Shown here: one piece after another, positions 23,600 to 31,985 of the stretch | How the letters are laid out: each line of letters starts with the position of its first letter | Numbering within the stretch: the first letter of the stretch is position 1 | From: Microstegium vimineum | Lineage: Eukaryota; Streptophyta; Magnoliopsida; Poales; Poaceae | Length of the DNA: 64,000 bases | Direction of reading: 5' to 3' | Assembly (NCBI GenBank): GCA_022036555.1 | Contig: CM039139.1 | Location: forward strand, 14,784,319 to 14,848,318 | The notes under the pieces: model-generated | Seen by the model: only the letters and a program-made list of their open reading frames with translations | The model's database searches: none | What the model was told of the DNA's origin: nothing | Translations under genes and position numbers: made by a program

Positions 23600-24045
23600 T
23601 TTTGGTGCTTCGACGCCAAAGGGGGAGAGGGAGAGTCGAGTAGATTGGCTAGCTTTAGGGGAAGCTAGTAGGTCTCGTTCTTTTGTTGTGTATAAACTCT
23701 ATTGCATCATGCATCACGTTTACCGTCTTTATGCATTGTATGATATGTGTGATGTTTGAGACTTAATGGTTGTGTGACATGTGTGGACTTTCATCTATAT
23801 ATATCATGTCACTTGGTTTTGCTATATTGCTTCCGCGCTAATCTCTGATCTTTTGGCTATAGCATCTCCTTTTTGAAATCAAGTACCTTGCTCAATTTTA
23901 TTTATTGTGCTTGTCATGGCTTAAATGGTTAGGCATGTATTTGTCTTTCTTATCACTAACCCATGCCTATCTCATGTCAAGTCATGTTTTCTCTTATCAA
24001 AATTCACTCTTTATTCTCTACTCAAGCTTGTATTGTCGTCAATCA

Positions 24046-24061
24046 CCTAAAAGGGGGAGAT
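24046..24061 (+). other. polypurine tract of element 1
   Basis: CCTAAAAGGGGGAGAT directly abuts the 3' LTR. The purine run AAAAGGGGGAGA is the standard plus-strand primer. The same sequence adjoins the 3' LTR of element 2. Confidence 0.88.
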
Positions 24062-25788
24062 TGTAGAATCATGAACCCTTGTGTTTAGGCGATTAACGAC
24101 AATACTAGATCACTATGACTAACGTGTGTTTTGCAGAGACAAAGTCATTTATGTTAGGTCATGAGTGATGCATTTTGAATGGGCTTAATGGATATTCATG
24201 CCCCAAGATGGAATTTGTTTCGGTTGCAAAGGATGGTGATACAAGTTGAAGACTAGGCTAGTTCTTAGTGTCGTAAGGTTGAGAAGGGCACTAAGTATAG
24301 CTAGGGCTTTTGTTTTTCCTTTGACCGTACTATAAAGGGGGGGTATGAGATTAGTAGCTTGACCTAGGAGAGTTTAGGAAAGTGGGTATATGCACACTTG
24401 TCACAACTAGTCCTAGAGACCTTGCTTTCAGCCCTTGATAAACCCTAAAAATGGTAGGAGCAATATCCCTTAAGGAACCTCAGCGAAAACGGTTGAAAAA
24501 GAGGGAGAAAGAGGCTCCGGACCACTCTGCTTAGTGGGCGTCGGACCATAGGAGAGTGGTCCGACGGTCCCTGACTTAGGCAGATTCCCAGCTCAAGGAG
24601 CTCCGGACCACCTGTCTGGAAAGCACCGGACCATAGGAGAGTGGTCCGGTGGCTTGGTTCAGAGAGACAGAAGGCTCCGGACTAGTCCGACGGTTAGTCC
24701 GACGACTAGTCCGACGCCTCATGACAGGAGTTTGGGTCTATGCAGAGAGCTCCCTGGCTCCGGACCAGAGCGTCGGACCAGGGCACTGGACCAAGGAGAG
24801 TGGTCCGGTGGTGTGTAAAAGAGAGAAAGTTTTTCACTCAGAGAGCACCGAGGCTACGGACCAGAGCGTCGGACCAGTGCGTCGGACCAAGCAGAGTAGT
24901 CCGACGGTGCCTGAGTTTGAAATCAGAGTGAGCTCCGGACCAGTGTGCATGGTCCGGTGGTATGAGCTCCGGACTAGTCCGGTGGCTTCGCAGAGAGAAG
25001 AAAAAGTAAAATACGGCTAGTTTTGGAGGTGGGGACTATTTATAGTTGCCCCCTTGGTCCTTAGAGGAACTCTTGGCCACTGTTTCAGCTGGTGACACCT
25101 TGAGAAATCCTTTGGAGAGCCAAGAGGCTAGTGAGGGAGAGATTAGAGAGAGATCATCTTGTTCTTCCCTCCTAGAGTGATTAGGAGTGACTTGTGTGCA
25201 TCCATCCACCTTCCTAGCCTTGAGTGGGTCAAGTGAAGGTCTTATGCTTGTTACTCTTGGTGTTCGACAGCACCTAGACGGGAGCGATACCTTGCAAGGT
25301 GCTCCAACGAGGACTAGGGGAGATTGTTCGGAGGAAGTGACCGCCGGGAGATTGTTGGCGGCTCTTCTCAAAGCTCTTGTGATCGGTTGTGGGCGATTCA
25401 CCAAGCCGGAGTGGCGAAGAATCAGCCCGTAGAGAGCACTCTACCCTTGCGCGGGTAGAGGGGGAGCGATACCTTGCAAGGTGCTCCAACGAGGACTAGG
25501 GGGGTGTGTCGACACCTCGATACCTCGGGAAAAAATCGCTGCGTCAATGAGATTCTCTTTTCCCTAGCTCTTTACATTTCCGCATTACTTTCCGTCTTGT
25601 TTTTACATTTCCTACTAGAATTGCTTAGGTTGTTTTTCATTCCTATGAATTGCTACCGCTTTCTAGTTAGGACACACGGACGGTAGGCACTAGGGGTGAT
25701 TGGCATTTGATAGGTTTTTATATTTGCTTTAGAAATTTAAAACAAGCCCAATTCACCCCCCCCCCTCTTGGGCATCTTGATCCTTTCA
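24062..25788 (+). repeat. 3' LTR of element 1, with an extra local duplication
   Basis: 1,727 bp, the downstream partner of the LTR at 11,749. It is about 37 bp longer because the stretch near 25,279-25,330 contains an extra copy of GGGAGCGATACC through GAGGACTAGGGG. That stretch normally occurs only once, about 180 bp further on (25,463-25,503). Its extra copy replaces part of the sequence present in the 5' LTR. Confidence 0.92.
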
Positions 25789-26229
25789 CCAACCGTCATG
25801 ATTCATAGTTTACGCGCTGGTGCAGGTGAAGCTACCGCATGCCAAGGGCACACCAAGCTTGCGTCGTCGGAGTGGCATGCACCCGGTGGCCGGCCACATC
25901 CTGCGTCTGGGAGTCGGCCACGCCTGCGCTGGGGCTGGGGAGCAACCGCGCCGGGGCCAACGGCCAAGGACACCGCGCTGCCGTGCCGAGGGACGGGTCT
26001 GCCCCGCCATGGCTGCATCGCCGCCTTGCGAGGGCCTCTGCGCCGCCGTCGTGAGAGAGAGGGGGATTGAGGTTCCGAGAGGGAGAGAGGAGGGTACGGA
26101 GAGAGAATGGATGTGTGGATGGCTCGATCGAGATCAGTACGTGAATCGAACGGTCGAGAAATTTCGGATGACGTGGACAAATCTGGTGCCAGAGCTTGAA
26201 CTCTGGTTTCGAAAGGTAAAAGATTATTG
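25789..26229 (-). other. GC-rich promoter/first-exon-like segment, gene unknown
   Basis: A GC-rich stretch is open in several frames on both strands, with CT-rich leader-like sequence on the minus strand (for example CTCTCTCCGTACCCTCC). Removing element 1 joins it to the GC-rich end at about 11,505-11,748, so the retrotransposon landed in it. It may be a gene 5' end or a gene piece inside the Helitron ending at 8471. No protein family recognised. Confidence 0.3.
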
Positions 26230-26231
26230 TA

Positions 26232-26481
26232 CTCTCTCCATCCCAAACTATAAGACATTCCAAGAATCTTGGAGAGTCAAAGCATCTCAAGTTTGACCAA
26301 TAATTATAGAGAAAACTATAAAGATTTATGATATCAAATAGAAATACTATGAAAATATAATTGATAACGAATCTAATGATACTTAGTTAACATCTTAAGT
26401 ATTATTATATTATCATATAAGTTTGGTCAAACTTAAGATATTTTGACTCTTAGGATATCTTATAATTTGGGATGAAGGGAG
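26232..26481. mobile_element. Stowaway MITE (250 bp)
   Basis: Terminal inverted repeats CTCTCTCCATCCCAAA and TTTGGGATGAAGGGAG are flanked by TA duplications (26,230-26,231 and 26,482-26,483). The interior is AT-rich and noncoding. Typical Tc1/mariner-derived Stowaway. Confidence 0.85.
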
Positions 26482-26498
26482 TAATAAGGAATGCTTAT

Positions 26499-26741
26499 GG
26501 CCTTGTTTAGATCCAAAAATATTTGGAATTTTGAAACTGTAGCACTATCGTTTGTATGTGGTAATTATTGTCCAATCATGGAGTAACTAAACTCAAAAGA
26601 TTCATCTCGCAAATTACAGATGAACTGTGTAATTAGTTATATTTTTTATCTATATTTAATACTACATGCATTCGTTCAAAGATTCGATGTGACAGAGATG
26701 TGACAGAAAATTTGGAATTTTGAAGTGATCTAAACAAGGCC
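26499..26741. mobile_element. GGCCTTGTTTAG-ended MITE (243 bp)
   Basis: Begins GGCCTTGTTTAGATC and ends GATCTAAACAAGGCC, perfect 15-bp inverted ends, with a 3-bp duplication TAT on both sides. The 3-bp target site and GGCC-type ends fit the Tourist/PIF-Harbinger style of grass MITE. The family is the same as 29,429-29,705. Confidence 0.85.
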
Positions 26742-27469
26742 TATGTACAAAACTCATTTAGAGAGTGGAGTATAATTTTTTTTCTAAGAAAAAGGTCAAA
26801 GTTGCCTTTCCAGTTTTCCTATATCAGTCGGAGGGAAGCAGATTTTATAAATACAAAAAAAAAAGTATGGACCTGTAATGGGCTTCGTTTTACTCATGAG
26901 ACGTACGACCATTCTTGGGCCTATTAAAGTAGATGGGTTTGCTTTGATTGCCAGGTTGAGTGTGATGGGTTATTATGGGGCTGTGTGTCATAATATATCT
27001 GGGCTTTAAGATGTGGGCGATGGAACATGCGACAATGCGTCGGCCCGTGTGGCTCATTGCGATGCTTGAACATGTCACTGCTTGATTGCTCTCGCTCGCT
27101 CAAAGGACGGTCACAGACACACGGATTGATTTTGTAGGTGATCGATGACCCCTTCGCGCCCATCACCACAAATCAGTAGGACGTCGCGCTCAAAGCATCA
27201 TCATGTGTACCCTGGAAATTCAGCTCCATTTGCCATCGTGTCGATGAGTGCCTATATCAATACGTCATGGCAACTAACAACGGTAGATCCCGATCTGGTC
27301 AGTGATTGTCAAGATAGTTAAATAGTTAGGTAATTCCGTAAGTAAATCTGGAACATAAATCATGGAAAAATATACTAAAATGTAATTCTTTAACATGCTA
27401 AATATGAAACATCATAAACATTATCAATGTAAAAATCAGAGGTGCAGAAGTATTTTGGGTGGAACCATT
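26742..27469. other. spacer, nothing recognised
   Basis: Mixed-composition spacer between MITEs. No open frame with recognisable content, no RNA gene and no element ends seen. Confidence 0.4.
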
Positions 27470-27477
27470 GTGCCTTG

Positions 27478-28023
27478 TAAGCCTGGCCAAAATACTCGAT
27501 ACCTATTACCCAAACCTGAATTACCTGAACCCGAACCCGAATTACCCGAACCCGAGATACCCGATCTAAGTTCGGATAGTGATTTTGATTACTCGAAATT
27601 AGTTTGGGTAGTTCGGGTAATATCTCCCGGTACCCAAACTACCCAAACTATCCAAAGTTTTGTATGTGTCTTTATATTTATCATATATTGTTAGTTGAAC
27701 ACTTGAACTTATCACTTTATTGAAATATAATCCTCTCTTCATGAAAAAATGACTATAATATATTTTTCTCTGTAAATTGTTATTGAAATTCTATACATTT
27801 GATGATGAAATTATTTATAAATTGTTATTAAATTTCTATCTAGTTTGTTGATTTCTATAAATTCGGGTAAATCGGGTAATACCCGAACCCGAATTATCAG
27901 GTACCCGAAATTACGGTTAGTGTTTTTTCGGAACTAATATCGGGTAACAGTTTTCATTACGCGAACTTTGAATTACTCAAATTACCTGACCCGAAAAGAT
28001 CAAGACCCGAACGCCAAGGCTTA
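27478..28023. mobile_element. nonautonomous hAT-like element rich in ACCCGAA repeats (546 bp)
   Basis: Ends are TAAGCCTGGCC and its near inverse GCCAAGGCTTA. The flanks are GTGCCTTG and CTGCCTTG, an 8-bp target duplication with one mismatch, which is the hAT signature. Both subterminal regions are packed with ACCCGAA, the complement TTCGGGT, and variants, as expected for transposase-binding repeats. No transposase is encoded. Confidence 0.7.
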
Positions 28024-28085
28024 CTGCCTTGTGCATCGCAGCGGTACATGTCTATATAGGCGACAAACATGCCTCGCATGCAAGG

Positions 28086-28538
28086 CCGAAGCTACTTAGA
28101 TAGTGGTGGGTGCAAATTTATGCACCACCCAAAATTTACGAAAACAATGTTAGTTTCTAAAATTTCACCATATATGCACCACTTATAACACAAGTCTATA
28201 CACCCATAAAAGCGTCCGCAGTGGTTACATCTTACCCGGTTCGATGCATTGCTGCTAGAGAATCGGGTCCTATACATTGCGCAGTTAGATCTATGAAGGA
28301 GCAGGTCCGATAGATGGAATGGATTCAGCTGGTACGTTCCTCCTTCTCTCTTGCTCCCTCTCTCTAGTGATGGATCTTTTATTCTCATGGGTCTCATCTA
28401 TAGATTAGAGTCGGTTCTATACATTGAGATTATTTAAACAGGTGATGTCAAATCACTGCATAGAACCAAGGTTGAACCTATACGTTGCAAGTGCCCTAAG
28501 GCAAGTGCACCCCTCTCTAGTTTGCTCTAGCTTCGTCA
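28086..28538. mobile_element. possible degenerate inverted-repeat element
   Basis: The left end GAAGCTACTTAGATAG...GGTGGGTGCA resembles the inverse of the right end TGCACCCCTCTCTAGTTTGC...TAGCTTC. The repeats are degenerate and I found no clean target duplication. It could be an old MITE or a chance similarity. Confidence 0.3.
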
Positions 28539-28913
28539 CTGTTCGTATGAAAGTTACAGTATGCATGGCAAGTAACGATGGCTAGCTTTCCCATATATTT
28601 TTAAAATAAGTATAATTCTCATTTTTCTAGCAGTTAAATTATTTTAATTTTGACCGTTCAAAAATTATTTTAATTTTAATATATATAAGAAAATATTAAT
28701 ATTGATATTACATAACATTATTAGAACGGTATAGATATTATGGGCGTGTTTGGTAGCCCTGACGCCCGCATGCATGCACCGGCTCATGCAGGAATCATGC
28801 GTTTGGTTTCATGTGATTGCTAGGGCCATGCCGCTCGCATGCAAGACGCCTCAGTCGGATCAGTTCCGTTTCTATCGAGCCAGGCTGATTCAGCGTGCGT
28901 CGTGGCTCGTGCG

Positions 28914-28996
28914 AGAGAGAACAGATGCAGCACATAGACAGAGAAACATGTAAGGGAAGAGAACAGATGCAGCACACAGACAGAGAAACATGTAAC
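28914..28996. repeat. two-unit tandem repeat (about 42 bp)
   Basis: AGAGAACAGATGCAGCACA, then AGACAGAGAAACATGTAA, occurs twice in a row with one substitution. Directly upstream, GGGCGTGTTTGGTAG near 28,741 resembles a MITE start whose other end is not clear. Confidence 0.6.
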
Positions 28997-29110
28997 CAAA
29001 CAGGAAAATATGGTTTTATAGAGACAGACATTAAGGGACAGAAGGAGTATCTTTCAAAAGAAAAAAAAAACTCTAGAGTAGAGTACAGCACATGACTTTC
29101 TGACTTTCAT

Positions 29111-29755
29111 ATTTAAATGTCACTACTTCCATAAATAAGCTCTCACTAAAATTTTCATCATTTTTTCGGTCCACTAATAAATAGACTTCTGAGATAAGGT
29201 AAATATTTATTATTTGAAATAAGGTGAAAACTCCAACTATGGGCTATGCACAATTTTTTCAACAATGACGACAAGACAGCCCACTGCTCCTAGGTTTTAC
29301 TAGGGCACAGTCACAGAGACACAGGCGCACGAACAGTGAAGTCATTGATGCAGAGTTGCAGATACCCCGGTGAATGTGATGGAGCCACGTGGAGGCCTGC
29401 CCATGCGAGTATGCGACGAGAAGTCAAGGGCCGTGTTTAGTTCCCGAATCGGGTGGTGCCGATTCGGGAAACAGTGCTCCTCCGGGGCACTGTAGCAATT
29501 TTGTTTTTTAGTGCTAATAATTGTCCAAAAATTCTCAAACTAGGCTCAAAAGATTCGTCTCGCAATGTACAACAAAACTGTGCAATTAATTTTTGATTTC
29601 ATCTACATTTAGTACTCTATACATAGGTCGGCATTTTGATGTGACGGGGAATCTTCTTTTTGCATAGTGGAATTTGGGGTTGGATTTCAGGAACTAAACA
29701 AGGCCAAGGAAACGTAGCTTTTCCACAGTGTTCAACAGGTAAAGGTTATTTTGTA
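29111..29755 (+). repeat. duplicated spacer segment, copy 1
   Basis: This segment is repeated, diverged but colinear, at 30,412-31,533. Shared landmarks include CACTACTTCCATAAAT, AAATAGACTTCTGAGAT, AGACACAGGCGCACGAACAG and TTCAACAGGTAAAGGTTA. Copy 1 carries the MITE at 29,429-29,705, which copy 2 lacks. Copy 2 carries a roughly 0.75-kb insertion that copy 1 lacks. Function unknown. Confidence 0.75.
29429..29705. mobile_element. GGCCGTGTTTAG-ended MITE (277 bp) with a paralogous empty site
   Basis: Begins GGCCGTGTTTAGTTCC and ends GGAACTAAACAAGGCC, flanked by AAG on both sides. The second copy of the host segment reads GAAGTCAAGGAAACGTAG (31,479-31,496), with one AAG and no insert. That directly confirms a 3-bp target duplication and the exact ends. 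Confidence 0.9.
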
Positions 29756-30245
29756 CTATGAAATCTTCTATACATGATGAGAACTGTAAAATATTATTTT
29801 GTACTAAAATAACCATTTTACTCCTCTTTAAAAATTGACAAGCTTAACCATGATTACTTTGTTAAATGTTTATAGGACACTAAAAATCTTGGAAAATCAT
29901 AGAATGTGTGTATCACCAAATCTTGACTGTGTTAAAAATATTAGCTCAAGATAGTAAAGTTTATAATGGTATATTTAGCATGATTGAGTTATAGTACGTA
30001 CTATCAAGTTTAATTGATATATTAAAATTTATTATTTTGAGGTAATATTTTAGCATAGTCATGATTTAGTGATGTATACATTCTATAATTTTCAAGATTT
30101 TTAGTGTCCTACAAACATATGAACAAATTAATAATGGTTAACTTTATCTATTTGTGAAGAAAAGGCAAAATGATTATTTCAACGTAAACCAATATTTTTA
30201 CTCTATAGTTCTCATCATATAGAGTATATAAGATTTTATAGTACA
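29752..30245. repeat. foldback element: near-complete inverted repeat of about 245-bp arms
   Basis: The left arm (29,752-29,997) and right arm (29,998-30,245) are imperfect reverse complements along their whole length, meeting at the perfect palindrome ATAGTACGTACTAT. Matching pairs include GGACACTAAAAATCTTG with CAAGATTTTTAGTGTCC, and GATGAGAACT with AGTTCTCATC. A transcript from either strand would form a hairpin of roughly 245 bp. It sits directly after copy 1 of the duplicated segment. No coding capacity. A foldback MITE is the best reading. Confidence 0.85.
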
Positions 30246-30329
30246 ATTTTTAGGCATTTATATTTTTATTGATTTTTCAAAATGATTTATTCGACGCGGT
30301 GTTCACTAGTGAATTTAATAAAAAACAGA

Positions 30330-31020
30330 GTGTCCTCCAACAAATCTTACTATTTTTAGTGTCCAGCAACAAAAAGATATCATTGCCAGTGTCCAGTAGC
30401 AATTTTTCCCATTTAAAAATGTCACTACTTCCATAAATTAGCTGACACTGACACTAAAATTTTCATAATTTTTTTGGTCCACAAATAAATAGACTTCTGA
30501 GATCTATTATAAATACTTGCAAATATGCCCGTGCGTTGCAACGGGAGAAAAAACTAAACGTTAATTTTTTTCATCGTCAACTCATTGTATTGCTATTTTC
30601 TAAACTAAATATATGATCTTTTCTATTTCGATTTGATTAGAATTAGAATATCTATTCATCTTACTCAGAGGTATTCCATCTCATGAGTCATGTTAAAATA
30701 AGAATCGTATGAAAGGTTGGTTGTTTTCGAGTCAAGATCATCAATGTGACCCAATAGATTTTAGAATCGAACTCCGTATCATACTAGGCAAAAGTTATTC
30801 AAAGTTGTATAAACACGAATTACATATATAGAATTAGAAATGTGATTTTTGCGACAGGACATTAAACTTTTCTAAAATTGCTATGGAACACCGCATGTCC
30901 TACAGCAAAGAAAAAAGTTCCCCACAACACAGAAAAAAGTGTCCCACAGCAAAAAAAATATTTTAATGCCCCACAACTAATTTTGGATAAGTTTAGTGTC
31001 CCACAACAAAATTTCCCAAT
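30330..31020. repeat. degenerate minisatellite of GTGTCCCACAACA motifs in two blocks
   Basis: Near 30,331-30,400 three units, and near 30,885-31,015 five units, carry variants of GTGTCCCACAACA spaced roughly 20-30 bp apart. Both blocks end in an AATTTCCC-like stretch followed by an A-rich TTAAAAAT sequence, so they are related copies on either side of the Helitron-like start. Confidence 0.45.
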
Positions 31021-31533
31021 TAAAAATAGATCTCTGTTCTTGCCTTTTACTATTTAAATTTAATTAACATTAGAATCCTTATTCATCTTACTTGGGGTAT
31101 TCTATTTGGATTAGAATATGATTCTTAACTATACTCGTGTTCAATCTATATATATATATAAAAAAAAAATAGGAGAGCTGTAGTATACAAACGAATACAG
31201 ATATCTTCACAGAGTTAGTTAAGAAAGACCATACCGTGGAGAAATTTTATCTCTTTATTATTTAATAGGGAACAAGGTGAAAACTCCAATGGGCCATGCC
31301 CAGTTTTTTTAATAAAGACGACAAGACCTTGCAGCCCACTGCTCCTAGGTTTACTAGGACACAGTCACAAAGACACAGGCGCACGAACAGTGAAGTCATT
31401 GATGCAGAGTTGCAGATATCCCGGTGAATGTGATGGAGCCCGTGAAGACCTGCCATGCGAGTATGCGAATGCGACGAGAAGTCAAGGAAACGTAGGCTTT
31501 CCCAATGTTCAACAGGTAAAGGTTAAAATAATC
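30412..31533 (+). repeat. duplicated spacer segment, copy 2, interrupted by an insertion
   Basis: Copy 2 of the segment at 29,111. It matches copy 1 up to GACTTCTGAGAT (30,502), then is interrupted, and resumes near 31,273 at CAAGGTGAAAACTCCAA. The interrupting sequence begins with the Helitron-like TC start described separately. Confidence 0.75.
30503..30547 (+). mobile_element. Helitron-like 5' terminus
   Basis: TCTATTATAAATACTTGCA is followed by CCCGTGCGTTGCAACGGG. Grass Helitrons commonly start with TC and carry this CCCGYGCGTTGC-type subterminal block. The preceding base is A, and copy 1 of the host segment is uninterrupted here. The 3' end (expected CTRR after a hairpin, near 31,240) was not found. 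Confidence 0.45.
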
Positions 31534-31985
31534 ACCATTGCCGCAATTAATAATCTATAGCACGACGAACAACGACGGATAGAATACAACAAATCGAGAA
31601 AGCGTTTAGAAGAAGACAAAGGTTAACACATGCTACCAGTTATCCTAAACCCTACGACATAAGTAAGCTACCTAGAAGAAAGTATAGAACGATGCCATCC
31701 GGTGCGCAGAGATATCGTTGTTTTCTCCTCCGTTAGCCGTCGTAGCAGCAGCACTGTCGTCACTCATCAGCCTTTTGCCCTTTGGTCTCATGGAGTCATG
31801 GACGTCATGGGTATGGACGACCCCAATTTCTCTTGTCGAATCTTGTCGCTGCCCCCGTCATGCCGGAAGAGGCGTGGCTGGCTGACAAGGACGACGACAA
31901 ACGCACCAGCGGGTGCGCTAGCTAGCTGCTGCTGTACAACGATGACTCCTCGTGCCGCCATTTTCACACGGCGATGTCGGCAAGC

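Larger units (their letters stand above)
11749..25788 (+). mobile_element. complete Sirevirus-like Ty1/copia LTR retrotransposon (element 1)
   Basis: The element starts TGTAG and ends TTTCA. It is flanked by a perfect 5-bp target duplication CCAAC (11,744-11,748 and 25,789-25,793), which fixes both ends; total 14,040 bp. It carries two LTRs of about 1.7 kb, a primer-binding site matching initiator tRNA-Met, a polypurine tract, gag with two zinc knuckles, and pol in copia order (protease, integrase, RT, RNase H). A long third ORF lies between pol and the 3' LTR. Length, third ORF and palindrome-rich LTRs point to the Sirevirus branch. All three coding blocks are broken, so it is nonautonomous now. 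A second copy lies inverted at 37,167-51,136. Confidence 0.95.

Noticed and set aside
28895..29095. Possible CRISPR-like or coding repeat at the two 42-bp units
   Set aside because: Only two adjacent units without spacers, in plant spacer DNA; a simple tandem duplication.
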